Below, piece after piece: positions 36,668-48,720 of a DNA stretch of 64,000 bases; within the stretch, counting starts at the first letter, position 1; every line of letters starts with the position of its first letter. The stretch is from Liolophura sinensis (Eukaryota; Mollusca; Polyplacophora; Chitonida; Chitonidae). Made by a program: the position numbers and the translations under genes. Location: contig NC_088304.1 of assembly GCF_032854445.1 (NCBI RefSeq), positions 20,101,704 to 20,165,703 of the forward strand, given 5' to 3'. The notes under the pieces were generated by a model. That model saw nothing but the letters and a program-made list of their open reading frames with translations. It did no database searches and was not told the DNA's origin.

Positions 36668-39600
36668 TTGAAAAATTTAATGTCAATCGGTTATTATGTC
36701 AGTCATCTGAGTCATGGATGTGTAAAAGTGATTAAACGTCTTTTTGATTAATCCATACTGGGAAAACTGCCACTGTACACACGTCCGTCATTCAGGCATG
36801 CTCGTTTATTATCTTTTTGAAGGCTATTCTATCATTTCAAGCTAATCCAGTGCCATGAAAAACTGAGGGGATCACGTAGATCCGGGCACGTCAAATCTAT
36901 TTAATTAGACCTCAAAACATTTCCGCCTACCGAGAGCATCTGGAGAAACTAAGATAAACAATATAAGTCGGTTAATGTCTAGATAATCAAAAGCCTCTTG
37001 ATCAAAAGCTTTTGTGGGATACAGATAAAAGCACCACATTATTTTTACCGTTAAGCTTAAAGGCATTTCTCAAACGACAGAATGTAGAACAATTTGCGAA
37101 AACAACCCTGTGAAGGGCTATTATGGCTGAGTTAGTTTCAATATTAAACAGCGTTTGTTTTTGTCTACTTCTGTAAATTGTCAGGATGTAGACTTGGTAA
37201 CCTCTAGACCTACTAAGTTAAGGTGTCATCAAAATCACAAAGAGCTGGATTCGAACAGGCGGCCATATTGATCAAGGCTTGATAGGCTTGCTTCCTTTGT
37301 GTTGAACACACTGGATTTCTACTTGCACTTTTCTTGTTACGTGTTGCACCAATCCTGATAAGCTACATGTGCCTGCGTTTGTGAAGGTTTCTAATCTGCA
37401 GGAGACCATGCTACTGTAGAGTCTGCATAACCTGTGTGTATGTCAAGTGGTTTGCCAGATGTTGTTCACAAACGTGATCATTAAACCCTGCTACACGGGT
37501 CATGCAGACTGGGGAATCCCCTCTAGGAATCTCTACGCGGCTGTTGTTGGATAAACCTAAACCCGGGGACACACTTGTCGGATTTTTTTTGCTCGCACGG
37601 GCCTATTGTGTGAATTTCTAAAAATACGTCTTGTTTGTCCTCGCCGACGATGGCGTATTCCACATGCGGTCTTGTTCGCCCCGAAATTCGCTGGTATGAA
37701 ACGTTTGGGATATTGGTGAAGAAATCCGCCAGCAGTTTCACTCGGTTCGCGATGTGTCCACTCCAGTGAATTTTGGCGGCCCATTTGATCGAGCTGACCA
37801 ATCAAAGAACAGGGAAATTGTGCTGACCTGTGACATTTTGTTTGCATCACATTGGTTACTTCGTCATATGACATAACGTACTGACTTCAACTGAAAAATC
37901 CGCCTAGTGTGTCTGCCTAGTGCAAATGTCGTCAGTGTATTTTGCGGGCGATTAGGATGGCCCCTGAAAGCGAAAAAAAATCTTTCTAGTGTGTCCCCAG
38001 CTTAAGCTGCACAGGATCCAAGGTGACAAACAAATTAGTGTTTGACTCGAATCTTGATGGTATCGGCTCCCCACGGAGAGACATAGAATTGTTGGTCTCT
38101 TTATAACCAGCACATTAAGAATTGGCGGTCGGCTAATCATACGACTCTCGTAAAATGGCAATAGCTCCCAGCCCGTGATCAACCTGAAATAAAAGGTAAT
38201 GTCAAGGTGTTTTGTCTGAGGCATTGTTCAAAATCGTTCTGATAGAGGAATTCCGCGGAGTGATGTATATACGCAGTTTGTAGACGGACGGTCGGGCGAT
38301 GTGACGAGCTGAACGTTAACCCTGTCTGATGCTATAATGATGATCCGTCAACTCGATAACACCAGCGAAAGAGAGAGAGGGCTGATCAGGACCGGAAGAC
38401 CACAAGTCCAGACCCCGTTTTGTAAATCTAGCCACTATTGACTCTTTGCAGCCAGGCATCATGGTCAGAGTTTCTTGCCTGAGTTAGTCGCTGGTTAAAC
38501 AGCAGTTGACATAGGCGATGATGAGTCACATATAAACTTTTAACGTCTACTAAACCGTCATTGGGACGTAAGGCCTGATTTTTTATTCAAAAGACAACAT
38601 GCGCAATTGATAGTCGCCAGACATATTGAGTCCCATGAAAAAAGCGATCATCAGCACTCCCTTGTTTCTTTGTTCGTGTAAACTCACGCAAAAGTAATTA
38701 CATACATCCGTTTAAAGACATCCGACTTTTTGCTAGAATGTAGAATATCACCTACCTCTCACACGACGATTCGCTTAGGTTTTTTTCTACCCTGTCTTAA
38801 TCTGAAAGTTCCACACTCCTACATATACGTGGATACTCGTATACTCCATATTCCTACACCTACCGACGGCTTTCACGACGAAAGGGTTTTTGCTGAAGTA
38901 ACATAACAGAAAATACGGACGGACACAACCTCTCAGCTAAACAATCTCTCTGACAGACAGCGAAGAGAGTTAAATTAGATTGGCATTGAACAGTTGCAGT
39001 CAAAGCGCAACTGAGATACTTGTTTTTACTACAAACTTATAAACTAGCATGGTAAAAGATTTAGTGACTGATTTCATGCATTCGCCGTGAGCATTCCATG
39101 CGTCTTTCTAACATGAATGAAAAAAAAATCCCGGGGATTCGTTATATTTTCGTACTTTATTTACTTTCTCTTTTCTTTGGTAGTTTGTGTTGAATGTTGT
39201 TTTGAGAAGTGGCCTGATCAGTAATCGTGTATCAGTATCCTGCACTTTGTCATCAGACTACCTGTACGAGGCTGTTTTCTGTATCACAGACATACTTATG
39301 TCAGTAGACGTATATGTGAATACTGTCTGTCTATTAACAGTGTGTACAAAAACACTTAATTTTATCGTGACTGTGCCTCTTTTTAATGGTTTAGATAACA
39401 GTTTATGTATTATCAGCAGTACTTTTATCAGCAGACGTATATATGCGTACTGCCTGTCTATTTGTAATGTTTTAGATAACAGTTTACGTATTATCAGCAG
39501 TACTTTAATCAGTAGACGTATATATGCGTACTGCCTGTCTATTTGTAATGTTTTAGAAAATATCTTTTGTATTACAGAACCTTAAGACATATATGTGGAT

Positions 39601-42600
39601 TTTACTTTATTATGGGCAATGTGAGTTTCTGCTGATGTGTTGATAGCTAAGAACGTGCTTTGGTCAGTGGCCGTTTCAGGTGCCAGCTTGACACTTGTTA
39701 TGACAAGCGGTACCATCACTGTCTGCGGTCCTAAAGCGGTTGCGGCTGAGCGATCGGTGGTAGACCTAAGCTGATTAGCGCCAAAACACGGCGGAATACA
39801 AATCAGCTGTTTTTAATGGAGTTGTAGGGGTTATTGTCTTCCCCGGTCGGGCATTTGGGTGTCGTAAAGGAGCAGGAAGGGATGTTATTGGTGCGGCATT
39901 TCGGAACAAGACTTCCTCACTTGACCATCAGCTAAGACTTCGTGCCAATCCACAGCGTCAGTCAACTAAACCCAGTCACCTTTAAGTGGATAAACCCTTG
40001 TCTTGGCCAATTACAAAGCTAATCTCGTAGAACGCTCCGTAGAGTTTTTTTCAAGAGCGTTTGGCTCCTCGCAGACTTAGCTAGTCGGCCTTCTATATTC
40101 CGTTCTGATTACTACTTTTGTACGTGGAGGTGACACCTCCCGAAGGCTTCACGACCAAAGGGTTGTTGCTGAATGGACATAACAGCAAATACAGACCGGC
40201 ACTACCTCCCAGCTAAACAATCTCTCTGACAGACAGTGAAGAGAGTTGCTGTTTGAAACTCGATAAAAAATTCAGCCCGAAAATTCAAAGGTAAAGGCCA
40301 AGAGCTTTTATCTCGGCTCAGTTTACCCGTGGCGGTGATGATTTCGTCAATACTGGACCCCACCAATAAATCAGTTCGGACAGCTCAGCAGTAGATAAAT
40401 AAACCATTGTGCTTGTCTGTTTCAAAGGTAGTCAAATTACAAGGTTCGGATATAAGAATGCCATCTAGTCCACAACATTTCGCTGTACACTTTTAACATG
40501 GTATGTGGATGTTTGAATGTATATGGAAAAGTTGCAAACTAATAAATCAGAAGTTATTATCCATGCCAACTTCTTAATACCCTCGTGAAAGTGAATGTCC
40601 ATCGGTTATCCTGTCAGTCATTGGAGTCATGGATGTGTAAAAACGACTGAACATCTTTTTGACTGATGCATACTTGAAAAAATTTCCTCCCTACACACGT
40701 CCGTCAGCCAGGCGTGCTCGTTTCCCCACGCATCTTTCTTATCCTTTTGAGCGCTCTTCTGTTATTCCAGACTATTCCAGTTCCATCGAAAACTCCGGCG
40801 AACAAGTAGATCCGCGCTCATAAAATCTATTTAATTAGACCTCAAAGCATTTCTGCCTATCGAGGCCTTCTGGAGAAACTAAGACAAAACAATATAAGAC
40901 GCTTTATGTCGACATAATCAAAAGTTTCCAGACCAAAAGCTTGTATTAGATACAGATAAAAGCACCACATCATTTATATCTTAAACCTAAAGGAATTTTT
41001 AAACAACAGAATGCAGGACAATTTGCGAAAACAACCCTGTGAAGCATTATTATGGCTGACTTACTTTAAATGTTAAACAGCCTCCTGCATTCAAAACTCT
41101 TATGTGTCGTATAAGTTAAAATGATTATTTTGTGTTAATTTTAAAAAAAGATGATGTATTTGACCTCTGATAACACAGACCATAAGACATCGCTACAAGT
41201 GGTTTTTGGTCACACATAGACATTACAGCATTTATTTTTTGGTCACACGCACGGTAAGGCAATTTTATATTCTGTACCCAAGACTCAATACACAAGAAAA
41301 ATCAAATCCGGTTACTTTTATGGCCAGACATTTCCGACAAGACAGTGGTATTAGTTGCTATATGACCCTATAAAACAATGTTATTGTTACTAACTTACTA
41401 CACTGCGTTGGAACAGGTGCCTAGTAGGGTGTGTGTAATAAGATGTTTTATGGTGCTTTGTGACCTCACTGATAATGTAATATAAATCTCTGTTACAATT
41501 TGTATCTGGTTTCTCGTATCTAATAAAGCTGATAAACATTTATTATAGCCAGTTTTATACTGATTGTTGATGACAAAGTTTGCTTTTGGCATCGACCAGG
41601 CATCTACTACCTAAGGGAAATGAAACGTCATCAGTCTCCAACGGAGCGAAATGTAATACAAACTTCAGAGGCGAGCCTAGTACGAGTTGGGTTGGTTCGA
41701 ATGGCACATCAACACGTTTTTTTTGGATCTACTTGCAGAGCGTATATAAAGTCGATGTGACGGGCTGCAAGTTGTCATTATATACGCTCGCCGTTTTCGG
41801 ATGTGCAAATTCCGGGCATTTTATACCTCCAAGATATATAATATATACTGTTGAAAAAGATAAGATAACGATGATTTCTTAAAATTTGTTTGTCAATATC
41901 CGAGTAATTGTTGTTTATAATCGCGCACACTTTCGCTCCAATCTTTATTTTTGGCGGGGATAAGTTTAACTAGGACAGGGTAGTAGAACCTCTTTTTAAA
42001 CTTTTAACCTTCTATTGAGCAAATTTTACCCATAACTGGCTCAAAAGGCGGGCGTTTCAAAAGCTCTCCGACTGAACCCACAAAATTATTTAAAAATAAA
42101 AATGACAACAACAGAGTAGCTGTCAAGTTCGTGAAGGCAAAGTGCTCCGAATGAACACGGACCAAAAAATCTAGGTTGCTAGGATGGTCCATGGTGAAAG
42201 GAATGCTGATGTGATATGCCCGTATTAAGAGTGAGCAGCGGAGGCAAGCTTTGTAAGCAAAGAAATGCCTTTGGTGCCGAAATTTGGATTGCATAAGGTC
42301 AAGTCAACCTCCGAAACGTGTTTTAATCGTCAACGTTTATCCCGCTGGACTGTATGAATAAATTAACTGAAGCTTGACCAGTCTCCTTTATTCTCTTTTA
42401 AATATAAATAAAAACACCTATCAGAACTGTTTATATCTAGATGGTTGGCCCAATTTTCTCCCACCATAATACTGGCCGCCGCCGTATAAGTGAAATATTC
42501 TTGCACTGGCGCAGTCTTTCGAACCAATAGGTGGATTGATTGACTGCGACTTTAATACCATGTTCAAGGCATTTTACTTGTCGGTGTGCCGGTTGTTGGT

Positions 42601-42790
42601 GGTGGAAACGGGAGTGCCTTGTAGAGAGGATTCGTCTATGTGTAAGACAGCGGTAAAACTGTACAGCTTTGTCATGCGAAAACAAACAAAAACACACCAA
42701 CAACTTTTTATACAATACAACACAGGGATACTGCGACTGAAGACCAAACAAGGCAGCAAGGAAAGCAGATTTTGTTAAAAGCTTTGGCTT

Positions 42791-43252
42791 CTATTGTCTA
42801 TTTCTTTTAGAGAGTCGCCTATTTTTAGATGCCTGTAAAATCAGTCATACTTGCTACCAAAATTGCCTTTAGTCAGTGGCACGTAACAACATAAGGTCTA
42901 CATATTGATATCTTTGAAGTTCAGATTTTTGCGTGGTAAATAAAGTTAGAACACTTTTTCAAATTCATAATGTTAAAGCCCATCAGACCCGTCTCGAAGC
43001 CAAGAGCCCATTGTCTCATAAACAAATGGCATGCTGGATATTGGGCGGAGTTAAAGTTGTTTTGATGGAGGGCGGCAGCAGTTTAATAAACTGCTATCGG
43101 TCTTACTGTAAGCCCTGTGTTTTTTAAAGTTGGGTGCTAACAAATTTTGTTATCAAGAAAAATGTAGTCTATTCGCTGAGGGTGTAGTGTAGGATGTATT
43201 GATTTTACAGACAGCTGAATATAGACGACTCTCTAAAAGAAATAGACTCTAG
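42791..43252. mobile_element. MITE-like element, copy 4
   Basis: 462-bp version. Its right end AAAAGAAATAGACTCTAG matches the left end better than in copies 1-3. It also carries CGTCTCGAAGCCAAGAGCCC, 10 bp more than copies 1-3, and similar to TTTCGACACCAATAACCC in the flank element at 63,657. It therefore preserves a more ancestral sequence. Confidence 0.8.
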
Positions 43253-43294
43253 TTATGTTCGTCAACCAGGAATTCTGTTGCGTCAGAATCTAAG

Positions 43295-43629
43295 GGTGCG
43301 TGAGTGAGTGCTTGGGGTTTAACGTCGTACTCAACAATTTTTCAGTCATATGACGACGAAAGAATCATTAGGGTGCATGTATGTGTAATGTGCCTCCTTG
43401 TTGCAGGACGGATTTCCACTGCTCTTTTATTTAGTGCTGCTTCACTGAGACGACTTACCGAAGGCAAGTAAGCCGCCCCACCCGAGCCATTATACTGATA
43501 CAGGTCAACCAGTCGTTGCACTATCCCCTTCATGCTGAACGCCAAGCGAGGAAGTTACAACTTCCTCTTTTAAAGGCTTAGGTGTGACTCGTTCAAGGAT
43601 TGATCCTGGATCTACCGGTCCCGAAGCGG
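43295..43629 (-). mobile_element. SINE family 1, private antisense insertion in copy 4
   Basis: Antisense copy beginning with the CACTCACTCAC-type tail (read as GTGAGTGAGTGCTTGGGG) and running to the GATCTACCGGTCCCGAAGCGG anticodon region, where the head is cut short. An 11-bp direct repeat CAGAATCTAAG flanks it (43,284-43,294 and 43,630-43,640). Copies 1-3 have a single CAGAATCTAAG at this spot, i.e. the empty site. Its clean tail and exact duplication show that it is young. Confidence 0.95.
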
Positions 43630-44090
43630 CAGAATCTAAGTGGTCAGTCTGATATTCCTAAATACAATACTCGTAATGCGTATTTGGCGTTCCAATTCGG
43701 TAATCGTACAATTCAATTCTCAAACAACGTAAAACAACCTTTCCCAAAGGAGTATGTTAGGAAATTTATTTCAATAGTTAATAAAGTTTGTGTAATGTAA
43801 GAGAAGAAGGTGTCGGCGGTTTTCAACCATGAAGGATAGACAGTCGATATTCTATTCATGACATCTAATTAAAATTTTTGTATCTAGAATCTATCAATTC
43901 TGGTTCTAATATAAATATAGTTATGTCTCAGTCATGCCCTGGAACTGTAACATCGTAGTGTAAATAATATTTATCCATAACATCAACATTTGTCTTCAAG
44001 TGAAAATGTCAATGTTTATTGTTGTACACAGTTGTACACAGTTGTACACAGAGCTTCATAAAGACGATACTATGGAGACATGTCAGATTT

Positions 44091-44606
44091 CGTGACCTGG
44101 CGGTATATAACCATCGTGACCTGGCGGTGTACAACCATCGTGACCTGGCGGTGTATAACCATCGTTACCTGGCGGTGTATAACCATCGTGAACTAGCGGT
44201 GTATAACCATCGTTACCCGGCGGTGTATAACCATCGCGACTTGACCATGTATAACCATCGTGACCTGGCGGTATATACTCATCGTGATCTAGCGGTATAT
44301 AAATATCGTGACCATCGTAACCTGACATCGTGACCTGGCGGTGTATAACCATCGTTAACTGGCGGTGTATAACCATCGTGAACTAGCGGTGTATAACCAT
44401 CGTTACCCGGCGGTATAGAAATATCGTGACTTGAAGGTGTATAACCATCGTGACCTGGCTGTATATACTCATCGTGATCTAGCGGTATATAAATATCGTG
44501 ACCATCGTAACGTGACATCGTGACCTAGCGGTGTATAACCATCATGACCAGGCGGTGTATAACCATTGTGACTTGTCGGTGTATAATCATCATTACCTGA
44601 CAGTCT
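44091..44606 (+). repeat. 24-bp minisatellite, copy 5 array (rearranged, shorter)
   Basis: About 21 units with a higher-order rearrangement: a block of about 190 bp containing TATATACTCATCGTGATCTA and a chimeric CGTGACCATCGTAAC junction occurs at 44,272 and again at 44,462. The spacing of 190 is neither a multiple of 24 nor of 3, so unit register and reading frame are both broken. It is the edge array and the most different from the others. Confidence 0.95.
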
Positions 44607-44663
44607 TTTACTAGCAGTGTATATAAGTAAGTGCTATTATAACAGGTCTAACTGTTACTACAG

Positions 44664-45036
44664 GACCGGCCCGGATAGCACAGTTGGTAGAGCGTCCGCT
44701 TCGGGACCGGTAGATCCAGGATCAATCCGTGATCGAGTCACACCTAAGACTTTAAAAGAGGAAGTTGTAACTTCCTCGCTTGGCGTTCAGCATGAAGGGG
44801 ATAGTGCAACGACTGGTTGACCCGTATCAGTATAATGGCTCGGGCGGGGCGGTTTACTTGCCTTCGGTAAGTCGTCTCAGTGATGCAGCACTAAATAAAA
44901 GAGCGGTGGAAATCCGTCCTGCAACAAGGAGGCACATTACACATACATGCACCCTAATGATTCCTTCGTCGTCATATGACTGAAAAATTGTTGAGTACGA
45001 CGTTAAACCCCAAGCACTCACTCACTCACTCACTCA
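44664..45036 (+). mobile_element. SINE family 1, full-length private insertion in copy 5
   Basis: The most complete family-1 member in the window. The head begins GACCGGCCCGGATAGCACAG, followed by TTGGTAGAGCG, the Pro-like loop GCTTCGGGACCGG, a degenerate B box, the body, and a tail ending CGACGTTAAACCCCAAGC with five CACT units. Target-site duplication CTGTTACTACAG (44,652-44,663) and CTGTTACTATAG (45,037-45,048). The empty site is seen in copies 1-4. It lies 50 bp downstream of the minisatellite. Confidence 0.95.
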
Positions 45037-45992
45037 CTGTTACTATAGACATCGAATTGATCTCACACGCTGCCACACTTAGCCTTGCCAAGTAGAGGAA
45101 ATTACACCGGCCTTGGGATTACTTCTCAATCAATCAGCCCTTCCTCTTCACCTGCGATGAAAAAACTCTGCTGGTTTTTTTATCATTTCATTTGAATGCA
45201 ATCTAGAGCCGCATAAATTTGGGTTAACTCCCAGCTGACCTGAGATAAACGGTATTTGAGGAAGCAATCTAAAGTGCATTCTGGCTCACACGCATTTTGT
45301 TCATCAACGCCCGTTTTTGACGACGACATTCACACTAGTGATTTTTTATGAGGTATTTAAAATCCATGTGCATGTAATGTAACAGTTTCGGTGTCACTGG
45401 CATACTTTCATCAAACTGCTGCAGAGTATTGCTTAAGGCAACTGCAGTATCACATACGTGTGTTCATCAATAGAAGATGGCGTGTAGGATACCACTACAT
45501 CTGTGTGCGTGTAATGTGTTGGGAGTCAGATTTCGCCTCATAAATGTACCTTTATCATTAACTATTCATCAAGTGGCAACGTAGATGGTTACTGCCACAT
45601 ATCGTCATAATACCGCATTGCTTTGATAAATATGGACAGAATGTTCAGATTCTTCTACACTCTGCCTCTAATTTCGCTTACCCCGGGGCTAGAGACTGCA
45701 TATTGGCCGTGTTAAATTAACCTGGCACTATGTATATATGAAGTGCTACTGAGATACATTTTTACTATGGACATATAAACTAGCATGTTACAAGATTTGG
45801 TTACTGATTTCATTCAATCGCCGGGAGAATTCGATGCGTGTTTCTAACCTCACTGAAAAGTGTTGACAGCCTGCGTAAATTCGTCTTAATTTCATACCTT
45901 GTGTACTTTCTTTGTTTTTTGGTAGTTTGTGTTGAATCCTGTTTTGAGAAATAACCTTACGATTATTAGCTTGGAATAATCATTTTGGTTGA

Positions 45993-46251
45993 AGTTGGTA
46001 ACGCGTCCGCTTTGGGAGCGGTAGATCCAGGGTCAATCCTGGGGTAGTTGACCCGTATCGGTGTAATGGCTCGGGCGGGCCGGCTGACTTGCCTTCGATA
46101 AGGCGTCTCAGTGAAGCAGCACGAAATAAAAGAGCAGCGGAAATCCGTCCAGCAACAAGGAAGCACATTACATGCACTCTAAGGATTCCTTAAGTCATGG
46201 GACCGAAAAATATTAAAAAGTGCGACGTTAAACCCCAAGCGCTTATTCACT
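45993..46251 (+). mobile_element. SINE family 1, monomer copy 5, internally deleted
   Basis: Same insertion site, with flanking repeats at 45,981-45,992 and 46,252-46,263. About 81 bp is missing between CAATCCTGGG and GTAGTTGACCC, which removes the end of the tRNA-like head and the start of the body. Confidence 0.85.
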
Positions 46252-47847
46252 CATTTTAGTTGACGGCTGTGTACGAATTGAGGCCTAGATTCCATCAAAC
46301 TTAATGAGGAGCCGTTAAGGCAGCTCTTGCAGAGCTATGAGAAAGGTGAAAGGGGAGCTTCAGTATCGTGCACTCTCTCTCATTAGATTAACTGTACTCG
46401 GCTGTTTTCTGTATATCAAAGACGTTTATATCAGTAGACGTATATGTGGTTAATTGTCTATTTGCAGTGTGTAAGAAAACATTTAATTTTTTCGCGTTTG
46501 TGCCTATTTATAATGTTTTATAAAACAGTTTATGTATTTATTGTCAGAAGTACTTTTATGAGTAAACGTATATGTGCTTTCTGCCTATCTATTTGTAATG
46601 TGTCACAGATGTACCTTAAGACGCAAATGTTTTGACAAAATTTAAGAACGTGCTTTCGTCAGTAACCGTTTGAGGTGCCAGCTTGACACTTGTTATGAGA
46701 AGCGTTAACGTCACTGTCTGCGGTCCTAAAGCGGTCGCGGCTGAGCGATTGGCGGTCGACCTTAGCAAATTAGCGCCAAAACACGGCGGAATACAAACCA
46801 GCTGGTTTTTATAGAGGTGTAAGGGATATTGTCTTCCGCGGTCGAGCATTTGGGTGTCGTAAAGAAGCAGGAAGGGATGTTACTGGTGCGACTTTTCGGA
46901 ACAAACCTTCCTCATCTGACCATCAGCTAAGGCTGAGTGCCCATCCACGGCGTCAATCAACTTAATCCAGTCACCGTTAAGTGGATAAGACCTTGTCTGG
47001 GCCAATTACAAAGCTAATCTCGGAGAACGCTCCGTAGATTTTTCTTCAAGAGCTTTTGGCTCCTCATAGATCTCAGTAGTGGACCTTTTCTATTCCGTTC
47101 TGATTATTGCTTTTGTACGTGGAGCTGACACCTTCCGAAGGCTTCACGACCAAAGGGTTGTTGCTGAAGTGACATAACAGCAAATACAGACCGACACAAC
47201 TTCCCAGCTAAACAATCTCTCTGCCAGACAGTGAAGAGAGTTGCTGTTGATTTAAACCTCAATAAAAAAATTCAACCCACAAGGGTAAAGACCCAGAGCT
47301 TTTATCGGCTAAATTTACCCGTGGCGCTGATGATTTCGTCAATACTGGACCATGCCAGTAAATCAGTCCGGACAGCTCAGCAGTAGATAAATAAACCATT
47401 GTGTTTATATGCGCTCACGTCTGAAGATGAATATATAAGTACTCAGCTAACTGTGAAATCCCCATATTACTTAGCTGGCATGTGTGACTCAATCAATCAA
47501 TATGTTCCATTCAACACTCATCCAGTCAATCAATCTATCAATCAACAAATCAATGAAGTTATCAATTGAAATAAAAGCCATCAATTAGAGATTCAATTAA
47601 GGATTTAAATAATGAAATAATCATTCTCAAGTAATCCTGATTTCTGTTTTAAAGGTAGTCACATAACAAGGTTCGGATATAAGAATAACATCTAGTCCAC
47701 TAGTCTGCAACCTTTCGCTGTATACTTTTAATACAATATGTTGATGCTTGAGTGTACATGGAAACGTTGCAAACCAATAAATCAGAAATTGTTATCCATA
47801 CAAATGCCGAAGCCTGTGATGTTAGTCTGTCAACTTCTAAATACCCT

Positions 47848-48191
47848 AGACAGCTTCGGTAGCCTAATGGTTAGAACGTCGGCCTCTAAGTCGGGAGACT
47901 TGAGATCAAACCCTAGTTGGGTCATAACAAAGACGTTGAAAATGGTCTTCGCTGCTGCCTCCCTTGGCGCTCAGCACTGAGAGGTTAGAGCAAGGAAAGA
48001 GGACTGGTTGGCCCAGTGTCAGTATAATGTGACTGGGTGAAGTCCTGTCAGGTGTCTTTGGCATGATCCCATGATTTGGCATGATCGCTCTTCCAGAAGA
48101 AGACAGTCTATACACATCTAATTACTTCTCGTCGTCATATGACTAAACGAGTGTTCAGTGCGACGTTAAGCCCCAAGCATTTATTGATTCA
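47848..48191 (+). mobile_element. SINE family 2, full-length with target-site duplication, monomer copy 5
   Basis: The only intact copy: head GGTAGCCTAATGGTTAGAAC, body, then TTCTCGTCGTCATATGACTA and the tail GTGCGACGTTAAGCCCCAAG. It is flanked by 13-bp near-identical repeats TTCTAAATACCCT (47,835-47,847) and TTCTTAATACCCT (48,192-48,204). Segment B of copy 4 (about 40,572-40,584) has the empty site TTCTTAATACCCT. This defines the element's ends and shows the insertion is older than the array expansion. Confidence 0.93.
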
Positions 48192-48720
48192 TTCTTAATA
48201 CCCTCGTAAAAAAGTTAAGGTTAATCGGTTATCCTGTCAGTTATTTGAGTCATGGGTGTGTAAAAGTGAACAAATGTCTTTGTGATTAATCCATACTGGG
48301 AAAGCTGCCACTGTACACACGCCTATTAGTCAGGCGTGCTCGATTTTCCGCGCATTTTTGTCGTCTTTTTGAAGACTATTCTATTATTTGAGGCTAATCC
48401 AACCCCATCAAAAACTCAGGATCACGTAAGTCCGGGCACGTAAAATCTATTTCGTGACACCTCAAAGCAGTTCTGCCTACCGAGAGCTTCTGGAAAAACT
48501 AAGATAAGCAATATAAGTCGGTTTATGTCGAGATAATCCAAAGCTTCTTGATCAAAAGCAAGAGACTGATACAGATAAAAGCACCACACCATTTCAACCG
48601 TTAAACTTAAAGGCATTTTTAAACGACAGAATGTAGGACAATATGCGAAAACAACCCTATGAAGCGCTATTATGGCTGAGTTAGTTTCAATATCAAATCG
48701 TGTTTGTTTCAGTTCTATTG

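Larger units (their letters stand above)
32721..44090 (+). repeat. Macrosatellite monomer, copy 4 (11,370 bp)
   Basis: Complete monomer, longer because of an antisense family-1 SINE insertion (43,295-43,629) and an 81-bp stretch at 40,497-40,577 that copies 1-3 have lost. Its minisatellite and spacer are nearly the same as in copies 2 and 3. Its last 3 kb (segment D) is clearly more diverged, for example a shortened homologue of the 8,250-8,400 region at about 41,210-41,260. Divergence therefore rises toward the right edge of the array. Confidence 0.95.
44091..48720 (+). repeat. Macrosatellite monomer, copy 5, truncated at the array edge
   Basis: Terminal, most diverged copy. It holds a shorter minisatellite, spacer P split by a sense family-1 SINE (44,664-45,036), and segment A with a full-length family-2 SINE. 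Similarity to copy 4 stops between about 48,690 and 48,720, just after TGAGTTAGTTTCAATAT, close to the A/C junction. Segments C, B and D are absent. Everything to the right is unrelated flank. Confidence 0.92.

Noticed and set aside
1-48720. rDNA, histone, snRNA or 5S gene cluster, or a CRISPR array
   Set aside because: No rRNA, 5S, U1/U2/U6 or histone sequence words were found in a monomer. The minisatellite has no spacers between repeats, so it is not a CRISPR array.
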